From Lepidostoma basale (taxonomy: Eukaryota; Arthropoda; Insecta; Trichoptera; Lepidostomatidae), in NCBI GenBank assembly GCA_022606425.2, contig JAHDVF020000104.1:186001-250000 (forward strand): 64,000 bases of DNA, given 5' to 3'. The position numbers were made by a program, and so were the translations under genes. The notes beneath the pieces were generated by a model that was not told where the DNA came from, did not search any database, and was given only the letters and a program-made list of their open reading frames with translations. This document shows, piece after piece, positions 51,497 to 61,169 of the stretch (the stretch's first letter is position 1; every line of letters starts with the position of its first letter).

Positions 51497-52205
51497 CACG
51501 TATCTACGATGAAGGATCTTGGGATCATTTATGAGAGTAGGCTGACTTTTCGTGCACATATCGAGAGGATTTGTGACATTGCACTGAAGATGTTGGGCTT
51601 CATCATTCGGACCGGAAGAGTTTTCAGAAATCCCAATGTGCTCAGAGTCCTATACAACGCGTTGGTTCGGAGCAGACTCGAAAGTGGTTCTGTGATATAG
51701 AGTCCTCACGAGGCGAGATATTCCGTTATGCTGGAGAGATATTTCTTTTAGGAATGCTCGGAACCAATTCTTTACAGCTTCGAAGAGATGGGCATCTCAT
51801 AACCCATTTCTTTAAATTAATCAGGGGATATTTCGAGAACTCGGCCGTGCTAGAGGGTGTTGGTCTTTTTGTCCCTGATAGATTTCTCCGACAGCGACAG
51901 CACAGATTGTTTTACCAACCGGCCACCAGAACCAATCCGCCTCTGGGTGACACCGGTGGGAAGAGCAATTAGTCTGCTGAACGCGGTCTCCTCGGAGATC
52001 GACGTCTTTTATATTAGTGAAGGTACGTTCAGGGGACAAATACTCTTGACTTTAGAAAGTATATTGTCTTCCTAATGTCGAACCAGCTCTAATGCGTTCC
52101 TGGTACTTTGTTGTATTTTTATAATATTTTACCTGTACTTAATAGGTGCCATTAACATTTTCCTGTTTGTAATGTCTTTTGAGTTAATAAACTGATTCGA
52201 TTTGA
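51497..52205 (+). mobile_element. Jockey-like LINE, C-terminal RT fragment
   Basis: Open part 51509-51700 reads MKDLGIIYESRLTFRAHIER, ALKMLGFIIRTGRVFRNPN and LRVLYNALVRSRLESGS, then a stop and shifts. A later block in another frame (51857-52072) reads VTPVGRAISLLNAVSSEI and FYISEGTFRGQILLTLESI. It pairs with the copy at 24450. Ends GAGTTAATAAACTGATTCGA. Confidence 0.75.
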
Positions 52206-52449
52206 TGACTTTGAATATAGAAGAAACTTTGTAAGTAATTTATATTTACGAACGCTTGTCAATATTTGAATAATTGAAGTAAAATAGACACTAAATATCA
52301 ATAAATAAAAATTCGAAATTAAGTGTGTAATTTCATTGTACATACTCGTATATGCCATATTTTTGATGACTTAGTATATATTTTGAATCTTCTAACGCTC
52401 GTATATATTTGAATGGTTGAAATAAAATAGGCACTAAACACAAAAAAAA

Positions 52450-53100
52450 ACACTTGATATGCAGTTTTGTTATATTTGCCGAAACAAATAGAATATAATT
52501 AATATAATGAAACTGCTAACCAAGTCGGATATCTCATTTATTATCGAGTGTAAAAACATATATTTATATTATATAAACAATATTGAATTTCGTGTATAAA
52601 AACAATATCGAATTACGTGTCTCAATTATAATTAGTTGAAACTTTACAAATGTAAGTGAAATTTTTTTCTATGTAATATTCGAGTTCAGTAGTTTGAAGT
52701 CATTTAAGATTCATTAGAGTACAATAATGATTAAAAACACCGTTACATAGAAGTTTTATTATGTTTTATGGAACTGACATGTTTTAATCCTTACTGATCA
52801 CTTCAATACGTTAACACTGAGGAATTCTATAATTACGATTTTTAATGATTTAATTAGTAATCTTATTACAATTTTTATTTCATTTTTTAAGACATGTTTG
52901 CTGGTTGTACACCTAAAACCAAATAATAAAGATTTTACTAATCAAAGTCATTATATTTTTAACAAAACATTATGAAATATTTTGACTCTAAAACTTTTAG
53001 AAAACTAACATTTTTATCAGTTTTAGGCGGTTGCTAGAGTTTTAAACCTTTTTTCAAGAAAAAATAAAAGATCAAATAATACTCAAGAAAATATAAGAAT
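52450..53100. other. Mostly unrecognised; family H trace at 52735-52810
   Basis: CACCGTTACATAGAAGTTTT and GGAACTGACATGTTTTAATC are family H left-arm pieces. AACACTGAGGAATTCTATAA (52818) is a family B end box. The rest is AT-rich. Confidence 0.45.
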
Positions 53101-53104
53101 GGAT

Positions 53105-53282
53105 AAACGTATAATATTGAATGTCGGCCATGTGAGGAGTCAGAGAAATCGACGAGCGTGTATGACACGATGTATGAATGTTAAGGAATCGAGAGAAATA
53201 TGTCAGGAAAGAAAAGTGTGGTAGTCCATTCTTTCTGCCTACCCCTTTGGAGAGATGGCGTGATGGTTAGTTAGTTAGTAAG
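53105..53282 (+). mobile_element. LINE-TTAG 3' fragment
   Basis: ILNVGHVRSQRNRRACMTRC, REICQERKVW and SFCLPLWRDGVMV-like end, tail GATGGTTAGTTAGTTAG. 5'-truncated to 180 bases. Confidence 0.85.
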
Positions 53283-53445
53283 TTAAAAACGTATAATTTA
53301 AACTGCATACACACACGTTACAAAATAAGTATTTTTTTTAGAATTTAAAACAAGTTCTAAATGTATCAAAATAAATAGAGAAACTACTATAAAACAAAAA
53401 TCGATAGGTACACATAAAATTTTTCGTTGTTATAATGGTCACTCT

Positions 53446-53735
53446 GTGACCATGGAAAAGACAACAGACAGCACCTACAAATTAACTAAAAATTCAGACA
53501 TACACAGACACTGGACCAGGAATTGTGACAGATATCACTTACCGATTGCACGAACTAAGACAGGACAATCAAGGATATTGAACAACGGACTGAAACTTTA
53601 CAATGAACTACCAAAAGACATATGGAATCTCACTACAACTCAATATAAAAAATATCTGAAATAATACATAATTAATAGTAAGATCTAAAAATGTAACCAT
53701 ATAACCCAATTGGGTTTTAAAAAAAAAAAAATAAT
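53446..53735 (+). mobile_element. Crack/Daphne/L2-like LINE, short 3' copy
   Basis: Encodes MEKTTDSTYKLTKNSDIHRH, RYHLPIARTKTGQSRI and LNNGLKLYNELPKDIWNLTT, then an early TAA. The 3' end has AACCCAATTGGGTT (palindrome) and an A-rich tail. Only about four differences from 58415-58705 in 290 bases. Confidence 0.8.
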
Positions 53736-53759
53736 AATAAATAAAAATAAAACGTTTAA

Positions 53760-54385
53760 AAACGTATATATCGTCAGAAATTTGTCTTTTCCTTCAAAAC
53801 CATAAGTTTATGTGGTGAAACTTTTATTCGCATGAATGACGAAAGTATTAAAGAACTTATAAATCACAAATAATATCATTCTCGGGATCTTTATGGCCAC
53901 ACATATTATATAAAGCAAAACTTTAATTGGTGATTAGAATTATAAGAACCATCGGACCGTCATTGTGATAAGAAGTGAATTGTTAGTATATTGGGTAGAA
54001 TAAGACACTTCCTTCCGGCTTCCGGTGGAAGTGAGTTATTGAAACTAACCGGATATTGGAATGTTTGAAATCCCATTCCAGCACTTCTCGTGCGAGCGAG
54101 TTTATTTCAAGTTAACCGCAGGGAATCGTTTGTCAATGCTCCAACCGTTGAAACAAAAGGCTTTGCACCGGGCGTTTAGTCCGCTTCACCAGAACTACAT
54201 ACATTCTGTGAATAATACAAGTGAATCTTCATTCGTAAATTTTTTTTTAAATAATTTCCTTAAGAGCTGCATCAATTTTTTTCCAAGTAATTCTGCAATA
54301 CCTTGACTTTTTTACACAATTGAGATATAACAAACGAACAACATTACGGTGACTCATTTGGACACCAAATAGTTTAACAAATATA
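53760..54385. other. No recognisable gene
   Basis: A GC-richer frame of 81 codons at 54061-54306 (plus) has no domain I recognise, and no splice context is evident. Confidence 0.35.
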
Positions 54386-54665
54386 ACTAAATATTCCATT
54401 GTTTATGCCGAAACACTATGATAGGTAGGTACTTCAACATTATTACTGTTAAACTTTATAACACTGCTATAATATCACAATTCATTTTTATTCACTGAGA
54501 GTGTCGCGACAGCTGTTTCGCCAGCCGATGTTGGCATCAGCTTAGTTTATTGTCACACCTGATGATGCCAACATCGGTTGGCGAAATAGCTGTCCCGACA
54601 CTCTCAGTGAATAAAAATAAATTGTGATATTATAACAGTGTTATAAATGTTAACAGTTTAAATAA
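54385..54665. repeat. Palindromic element, family D (PLE-like)
   Basis: ATTCACTGAGAGTGTCGCGA and GACACTCTCAGTGAATAAAA mark the two arms. Flanks TAACACTGCTATAATATCAC and GATATTATAACAGTGTTATA continue the palindrome. Confidence 0.85.
54551..54602 (+). ncRNA. Hammerhead-like ribozyme, family D, exact core
   Basis: CUGAUGA (54559-54565), stem II GCCAAC-AUCG-GUUGGC (perfect 6 bp), GAAA (54583-54586), UAGCUGUC with GUC at 54592-54594. UGUC (54551-54554) can pair with GACA (54597-54600) as outer stem I. The left arm lost three bases of the core. Confidence 0.75.
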
Positions 54666-54889
54666 CTATTATATATAGATGAACTTTTACATAACAGACT
54701 TACACATATCGTCGTCAGTAAGGCAACACTTGTTCCAGAATTGATAATTTCTTCAGAATCTTATCTTCTTTACCTCTTTACATATTCCCAATTTTTTTTA
54801 TTCTGCACGACTCTTATCCCACTTCTCCCCTCGACTCTTATAATACATACAATATATATGTTTAAAAGACAATCTTCAAAGTTTTAAAT

Positions 54890-54990
54890 TAATTCAGAAA
54901 TAGAGCCTGTGATCGAGAAGAACCGACTCAACAGTCAACCCAGACAATGAGTTGGGATAGCGCCAGGAAGAAGAAAAAGAAGAGAAGACC
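54890..54990 (+). mobile_element. LINE 3' end, unassigned
   Basis: GATCGAGAAGAACCGACTCA and GAGTTGGGATAGCGCCAGGA followed by AGAAGAAAAAGAAGAGAAG. Typical of a GAA-tailed LINE but not alignable with LINE-GAA. Confidence 0.4.
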
Positions 54991-54992
54991 AA

Positions 54993-55130
54993 TGATTTTA
55001 ATTAATAATAATCTTCAATATGAGCAGAAAATAACTCATTTATATAAAAAAGGAATTTGGTCGTATCCAGGCTTGAACCCAAGTACCCTGGATCAGGAGC
55101 CCAGCATTCTATCCCCTAGACCACCACTCG
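54993..55130 (-). mobile_element. tRNA-derived SINE2
   Basis: CCAGGCTTGAACCCAAGTAC (B-box complement) and CTATCCCCTAGACCACCAC (A-box complement) at the right. The 3' part is at the left. Confidence 0.85.
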
Positions 55131-55194
55131 ATTATGTAGTCAACCCATATTTTTGGAGTGAACCGACGACTCTTTTCTTTTCAATGGTTTCCAC

Positions 55195-55440
55195 ATCAAA
55201 ATTCTGGGTGCCTATCTATGGAAGATGCTGTAATATGGGGCAGAAAAAGCAAAAGATACTGGAATACGCACGTGCAGAGGATAGATCCCACCAGAATCAA
55301 ACACGATGCGGAGCATCAGATTCCTACCGGCTACCATCCCCCCGGAAAACCACCAAAGAGATAGAAGGATAACTGGGATTCGACCTCCCAAGAGAGGCCA
55401 GCCTGATAACAGGAGCAGACCAAACGTCTGAAAGAAGAAG
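55195..55440 (+). mobile_element. LINE-GAA fragment
   Basis: Encodes MEDAVIWGRKSKRYWNTHVQ, RIDPTRIKHDAEHQIPTGYH and PPGKPPKR. Hairpin AGAC-CAAAC-GTCT at 55417-55429, short tail GAAAGAAGAAG. Confidence 0.8.
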
Positions 55441-55444
55441 TGTA

Positions 55445-56100
55445 TTAAAAAATGAAATACACTTTCAACTTAGACGTTAGAATACTGTTTCTCGCAAAGA
55501 AAAGTAATGAAAAAAAACTAATCTGCATAATTCCTTCAACCCGCCTTTGATTTATATCATCTTGAGCGGTTGTAAAATATGAAGACAGCCATTTGAAAAA
55601 AAAAACCAAAGGAACGTGCACACGTTCAGACCGCGGTTTCGGCGCGCGCCGCCTCTCGGCCGTTTCACCTCTATAATTGATTCATCCGTCATAAAGTTCC
55701 TCCGCCTTGAAAAGCGGAGAAAACAAATTCGCCTCGGCTGGATGCAGTGTTGTACCCAGAAATATCGACAACCGGTTCGAAAAATCCATTCATCCATGTA
55801 TTAAAATATCATCTCCTTTTTGGGTAATAAATCCCGAGATTTCCCAATAATTTCCCAGAATTGTATTCCAGTTTACCTACGTCAATTCGAGGGATTCAAA
55901 GAATTTTTATGTTTATTTCATAGTGAAAACATAAACAATAAGTTCGTATATACTTTAATATTACTTATAAATAAATAAAAAATAATTTATTTAAATGTAA
56001 CCCTGGTAAGGAATTAGTAAAATCTTTAAGAACATTTTAAACTTACTGAGATTTATTATTATATTGTTAAAACTACATTGGATATATAAACATATTTATT
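55445..56100. other. GC-rich patch in AT-rich DNA
   Basis: 55615-55770 (CGGTTTCGGCGCGCGCCGCC, CTCCGCCTTGAAAAGCGGAG hairpin) has opposite frames of 62 and 81 codons without domains. Possibly conserved or foreign, undecided. Confidence 0.35.
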
Positions 56101-57010
56101 TTATCTTGTGCAATGATGTAAAACTCCATATTAACCCTTAACGTACCGTGTTCAAAACAAAACGCTCGCTCCCATGTGGTAAATTCAGTTTACCGCTAAC
56201 TTTATCTAAATATCAAGCATATGACTCGATGAATCAAAATTTAATTTATGTCATCTTGTAGGGAATTTCATTAGGAATAGATCGATATCTATAACATACA
56301 TGGATTATTTGAAAAACATATCATTATTAATTTTTTTCTGGAACCATGCGATTTCTGATATGGAATGCGTCACAGCATACGAGCAACTGGACACCAAGTA
56401 TAAACTTGTCTACGCGCCGCGGCCGGCGGGGCGAGACTTTACGTATGATAAAGGCACCTAGGCAAAATGTATAGTACGTTCAAGGCAACGAGTACGTATT
56501 AATATTTGTCCCTTTTGGTAAAGTGTTAATATTTTCACAGTTCTGATATTATTAAGTTGCGTGCTGCGTTTCTATCCACAGTCGGTATTATTACGTACCT
56601 ATTGAAAAGGCCAAAGATATAATTTATAATACGTTCAAAACAGCGAGTAAGTATTTGTCACTTTTGATAAAGTTGTAAATATTAGCAAAACAAATTCTAC
56701 CTTAACACGAATGAAGGTGAGGGCAGTCTTAGAAAATATTTTTTTTTGGGATGAAGGAAGTAATTTTTTGCTTTTTTTTTATTACGAAATATTGAGAACA
56801 CTTCAATGGAGGATTAATTTTTTTTTTATAATATTAGGGTCCATAGGTTTTAAGAAAATCAACTTTAAATTGGCAGTGGAAACTCAATTGACCACATGGC
56901 AACGCGACGATTAATTAAATATTTAATATTCGTACAAACATTTGTTTATTTGAAGTTTTATTATATTTTATGGCTGTAACGTGATTCGCTTTACAAGTGC
57001 AATATTGATT
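56100..57010. repeat. Family H, split by a TTAA-targeting element
   Basis: GATGTAAAACTCCATATTAA (to 56134) and TTAATTAAATATTTAATATT, CATTTGTTTATTTGAAG (from 56911) are the two halves of a family H left arm. Confidence 0.7.
56135..56910. mobile_element. piggyBac-like non-autonomous element
   Basis: It starts CCCTTAACGTACCG after TTAA and ends before TTAA, inside family H. Subterminal inverted copies CCATGTGGTAAATTCAGTTT (56174) and the complement CCACTG/AACTCAATTGACCACATGG (56881-56899) support a DNA transposon. The extreme right end is diverged. Two direct copies of an 80-base stretch (56462, 56609) lie inside. No transposase. Confidence 0.6.
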
Positions 57011-57149
57011 CATATTGATTGATATTTGATTATTCTCTTATAAGGCGAGAGATATCACTCCCATCACACAAATAAAACTACTCAAAAACAAATGAATTTA
57101 TCAATAATAAAGATATTAAAGAGTAACTTAAAAAAATACCAAAACCAAG

Positions 57150-57300
57150 GATTTAAATCAATGGTGTTAGCATTTATATTTAATAATATGAGGAGAAAAT
57201 TATGAAGAAGGAATCTGGTCATGTCCAGGTTTGAACTCATGTCCCCTCAATCAGAAGTGAAGCGTTCTACTACCTACACCACCACCCAAATATCAAGTTT
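57150..57300 (-). mobile_element. tRNA-derived SINE2, old
   Basis: GTCCAGGTTTGAACTCATGT and CTACCTACACCACCACCC are the complements of the B- and A-box regions, with changes. Confidence 0.75.
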
Positions 57301-57715
57301 TTAGTTAGTTCAACTTTGAACAAAATACGAGTATATTACATATTGAGTATTACCACTATATTTTTTCCTATATTAGTTTCTATAATATTATATTTCCTGG
57401 AGTTTATCTCAAGAATATTATAAATTATTGTAAAATTTATTTCTGTATTCTATCTTAAATTGTAATAAAAAGTCTACAGTCAACCTCTGTGGTCCTTAGG
57501 GTATCTAAAATATATATGTTCTGACATTTGCCTTACAGCTGAGGAAATCACGGAAAACCTCAGCCGGAACATTTGAGTTATGTCTATGGGGAGAATAAAA
57601 AGCTGATCGAAAATATGTTTATTGTGTATAGTTAAAGTAGCTTAAAATGATGGGAAGATGAAATTCACTTTATTTACAAATATTTTAAAATATTGTATTT
57701 AAAAGTAAAATATTG
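57300..57715. other. Palindrome and AT-rich DNA
   Basis: GCTGAGG (57538) and CCTCAGC (57558) form a hairpin followed by CGGAACATTTGAG, loosely like the hammerhead arms but without the core. Nothing else. Confidence 0.35.
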
Positions 57716-58715
57716 TATGGAATGAGCACGAAACAATGACAGAATTTGGTGTGCCACAAGGATCCAAACTGGGACCACTACTTTATATACTTTACATCAA
57801 CGACATAACAAGATATAACATTACAGGGAAAATAATTATGTACGCAGATGACCTTGCTATATTTTACAAAACGACAACGACAATGAGACCTGTAAACAAA
57901 TTAACATAGATATAGAGACACTAACCAACTGGACAAGCAACAACTACCTGACCTTAAATGTAAAAAAGTGTAACATTATACACTTTGAAACAAGCAAGAA
58001 AAACCATAACATGTGCATTAAAATAAAAAAATGACGCAATAACCGAACTCGACTATGTAAAGTACCTAGGACTAACAATGGACAGACAAATAAAATGGAC
58101 AAAACACATAGACAACCTAACAGACAAGTTAGCAACGCTATACTCCCTCTTCTACAAAATACAGAATTACATACCAAGAAGGGAAAAAATTATGATGTAC
58201 GAAGCGTATGTAAAAAGCCGACTGACATATGATTCCCTTCTGGGGGACAGGAAACCAAAAGGACATCTCCAGACTCCAAAGACAACAAAATAAAATAATA
58301 AAATTAGCATATAACATTGACTACCTTACCCCAACCATACAAGTTTACAGACAAACAAAACAAATGGACATATCAGACTTGACCAAATATGAGACCTTAA
58401 AAATTGTACACAGAGTGACCATGGAAAAGACAACAGACAGCACCTACAAATTAACTAAAAATTCAGACATACACAGACACTGGACCAGGAATTGTGACAG
58501 ATATCACTTACCGATTGCACGAACTAAGACAGGACAATCAAGGATATTGAACAATGGACTGAAACTTTACAATGAACTACCAAAAGACATAAGGAATCTC
58601 ACTACAACTCAATATAAAAAATATCTGAAACAATACATAATTAATAGTAAGATCTAAAAATGTAACCATATAACCCAATCGGGTTTTAAAAAAAAAATTA
58701 AATAAAAAAAACTTA
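57715..58715 (+). mobile_element. Crack/Daphne/L2-like LINE, 3' kilobase
   Basis: From the RT palm to the tail. 58415-58705 is shared with 53446-53735. It ends TAACCCAATCGGGTTTTAAA and A-rich DNA. Confidence 0.85.
57730..58657 (+). pseudogene. Reverse transcriptase (Crack/Daphne/L2-like), frameshifted
   Basis: In order: [20 protein letters not shown] (57748), YADD in [12 protein letters not shown] (57841-57852), a frameshift near 57875, NWTSNNYLTLNVKKCN, a second shift near 58035, ITELDYVKYLGLTMDRQIKW, IMMYEAYVKSRLTYDSLLG, a third shift near 58250, ISRLQRQQNKIIKLAY and a final LYNELPKDIRNLTTTQYKKY block. The PQG and YADD motifs are the RT active-site region. The ending resembles the LPxxIR...FKxxLK ends of CR1/L2/Crack/Daphne elements; clade by memory of motifs only. 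Three or more frameshifts make it inactive. Confidence 0.8.
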
Positions 58716-58734
58716 AAAAAAAACTTGTGCTAGG

Positions 58735-58890
58735 GTCCGTTTTCCGTTGTTTCCAGTGTCCGAGGGTTCCTCTCTGCTTCTATAAGCGTAATAGGTGTTT
58801 TTTACGCCAGGCAGGCTGCTAACCTTACCCGACGACCCTCTTCCTTTTTGATCCGGGCTTGGGACCGAAATTGGTGGAGTTGATTAGTAT
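58735..58890 (+). other. Unassigned GC-rich element end
   Basis: CGCCAGGCAGGCTGCTAACC, TTACCCGACGACCCTCTTCC and TTTGATCCGGGCTTGGGACC look like the internal/3' part of an insect retrotransposon, but I cannot name it. It joins LINE-GAA at about 58895. Confidence 0.35.
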
Positions 58891-58899
58891 TACAAACCG

Positions 58900-59218
58900 C
58901 CGAAATGAAGACACTCCGCGCTATTCTGGGCAAAACACTGAGGGACAGAATCAGAAACACAGTAATACGTGAGACCTGCGATACTGAAGATACTGTCAGA
59001 TATGGCAGGAAAAGAAGACGCTTCTGGCGCGACCACGTAGAACGAATGAGCGACGATAGACTCTCCCAAACAGCCGCAAACAACGTGCCAATGGGAACTC
59101 GCCAACCCGGAAGACCTGCTAAGAGATGGCGAAACAGTTGGAGTTCTGTGTCCCAGGAGACCTCGACGCCATAAAAACAGATCCACAGATCTATTAAAAG
59201 AGGAAGAAGAAGAAGAAG
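58900..59218 (+). mobile_element. LINE-GAA fragment with open C-terminus
   Basis: 89 codons open (58905-59171): MKTLRAILGKTLRDRIRN, CDTEDTVRYGRKRRRFWRDH, VERMSDDRLSQTAAN and RQPGRPAKRWRNSWSSVSQE. Hairpin AGATC-CACA-GATCT at 59179-59192, tail GAGGAAGAAGAAGAAG. Same subfamily as 42308-42665. Confidence 0.9.
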
Positions 59219-59221
59219 TAT

Positions 59222-59505
59222 TTAACTTATTGAACGCTAAGGCAATAACACTGTGGAATTCCAAAGTAAATACTTGAGAAATTTAAAAACTTTGTTTAAT
59301 CCACTATTTAATAAAAAGTATTAAAAAAACACGACATGTTTCGGAGCATACCTACTTCCATCTTCAGGTGTAAAAATATAATAAAAACTAAACAAATAAA
59401 GACTAATGAAGATAGAGGTATCCTACGAAACATGTCGTGTTTTTTAATATTTTTTATTAAATAGTAGATTAAACAAAGTTTTTCAATTTCCAAAGTACTC
59501 GTATA
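59222..59505. repeat. Palindromic element, family B (PLE-like)
   Basis: Left arm with ATTGAACGCTAAGGCAATAA, AACTTTGTTTAATCCACTAT; right arm with TAGTAGATTAAACAAAGTTT. Both arms carry the motif. Confidence 0.8.
59330..59378 (-). ncRNA. Hammerhead-like ribozyme, family B, intact core
   Basis: Minus: ACAC, CUGAAGA (59361-59367), stem II GGA/UCC region with an extended loop, GAAAC (59338-59342), AUGUC, GUGU. Stem I ACAC/GUGU is complete. The plus partner (59406-59440) has AUGAAGA. Confidence 0.7.
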
Positions 59506-59509
59506 TTGA

Positions 59510-60260
59510 ATTTATAATATGATCAGTGTGATTTAGGAACAGATTTTTTTATTACAGATATTTAAACCGGCTGGCATCAACCGGTGGAGCCCGTAGAAGG
59601 ACAGCACTATCTGAATGCAAAGCGTGGAAATCAGCAAAAGGACAAAGAAAACAGATACTTGTGCTAAATGACTGGACTGGTTTTTCAAAGTTTCTATTCA
59701 AGTGTTTATTTCCTTGGATATTCTATTTCAGCGATGAATTGGCGAAGTGATTCATTATAAATGCAATTTGTTCTAGTACAAATATGACTGTATTCGCGTT
59801 TACCCAACCGGTATTTGGGATTCAAAAATCGTTAGAGGAACATGTAGTGAATTTTAAATTGAATATTAACAATTGGACTAAACGGCTTTTACAAGAACGG
59901 TTAAAGCTTTTGTTCTTGAAAACTCTCATATTTTAATGACACAAGTGACTAAATATAATATTTCGTATTTTTACTAATTTATTTTTTAATAATATAACAT
60001 TTTAAATTCCGGAAACACATATTTCTTTAAATAAAATATTATTTTTGTCTTATACATTATTTTGAATCAAAATCTTTTTTATGTGATTTTGAACTACTAT
60101 GAAATTAAAAATTATATTATTATACCTGATAAAAACGTGAATGATAAAAAATCTGATTTGAGAATTAAATATTGTATAATTTAATATAAATTTCTTAAAT
60201 TAATTTGGCAATAAATTTAAAACTAAATAAGACCACTTTTATGTATTTTTTGTCTTAAAA
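59510..60260. other. No recognisable gene
   Basis: 59565-59690 is GC-richer (CAACCGGTGGAGCCCGTAGA) without frame or repeat. The rest is AT-rich. Confidence 0.4.
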
Positions 60261-60261
60261 A

Positions 60262-60985
60262 TAATAATTATTATGAATGAAAACATCCGTTATCAAGGTG
60301 TCGGGGTTAAATGCATAACCCAGATAAGCATATTTCATGATGACATATAAGACACGAATAACCGAAAAACGCCTGACTCAGGACCTACTTATCAAAACTG
60401 ATGAGTCGAAGGCCCAGATTAATTCAGTTTGGTCACTAGGTCACTAGAGCAGAGCATCGGGTGAAAATTGAAGCAAAGCATATAAAAGCGGTACTTCCGA
60501 CCACCCAATACGTCAGTCAGTATTACGGCTTCTAACAGACACGAGTCTACGTTAATAGTCTACGCCACGAGGGATCTCGGACGCCTTCCCCTGCCGACCT
60601 ACGAAGCCACGCTACAACAGTATTCTTTCTTGCGACTTCTAACCGACACGAGTCTACGCCGTCAAGTCTACGTACGAGAAACCTCCGACCCTCCTACCGA
60701 GCTACGCAACTGTCTACACTGCTACGCTACGTAACTTCCGACGAATCTTCACTCCAGCCGACTACTGCCCATCGAGCCATCAGCCCCGGCTGCTGTCGAC
60801 GTCCAGGCGTACGCTCCATCACGAGTACATAATACTGTTAACGTATGATTACTTGTGATCTGCAATAAACGCTGAAACCCCTACTTCAACTGCTCACCAC
60901 ATCCTCCAAAAAGGCATTAGCATTAAATATAGATAATCTTCTATACAATATACGTTTTTATTATTTAATATGGAGTTAAAGAACA
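60262..60985. repeat. Family H, split by an LTR
   Basis: TTATGAATGAAAACATCCG (to 60289) and AAGGCATTAGCATTAAATA, TATTTAATATGGAGTTAAAG (from 60910) are the two sides of family H. Confidence 0.6.
60289..60909 (+). mobile_element. Solo LTR, second copy
   Basis: Same family as 6071-6602: TATAAAAG (60481-60488), AATAAA (60863-60868), CGCCTGACTCAGGA. It carries an extra 120 bases because CTTCTAAC-GACACGAGTCTACG is present twice (60530 and 60638). No internal sequence on either side. Confidence 0.75.
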
Positions 60986-60994
60986 ATGAATATT

Positions 60995-61130
60995 AAAAAC
61001 AGATTAACAGAACATGTTTCGGTGATACACTCCAACTTAAGGTTTAAATAATAATAGGTTACATCTATAGATAGAGTGTATCTCTGAAACCCGTAGTTTT
61101 TTTTACAATAAAATATATAAAAATGGTTTT
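60995..61130. repeat. Family B-like arms, degenerate
   Basis: GAACATGTTTCGGTGATACA and GTGTATCTCTGAAACCCGTA face each other. GGAATTCCACAGTTTTAACG (61163) is the family B end box. Confidence 0.55.
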
Positions 61131-61169
61131 ACACAGGGTTATTTTTTCTTTCTAAGATTTTAATGGAAT

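Larger units (their letters stand above)
50480..52445. repeat. Tandem repeat array, unit about 130 bp, interrupted
   Basis: Unit starts (TGACTTNGTATATATTTT) at 50481, 50610, 50742, about 50925, 52205 and 52369, each followed by CGNTCGTANATATTTGAATNG, then TGAAGTAAAATAG and ATCAATAAA. Family C arms (50760-51235) and two LINE ends (51290-52205) sit inside. Confidence 0.75.

Noticed and set aside
58890..59264. Minus-strand frame of 124 codons
   Set aside because: Antisense to the LINE-GAA C-terminus, which has the recognisable motifs on the plus strand.
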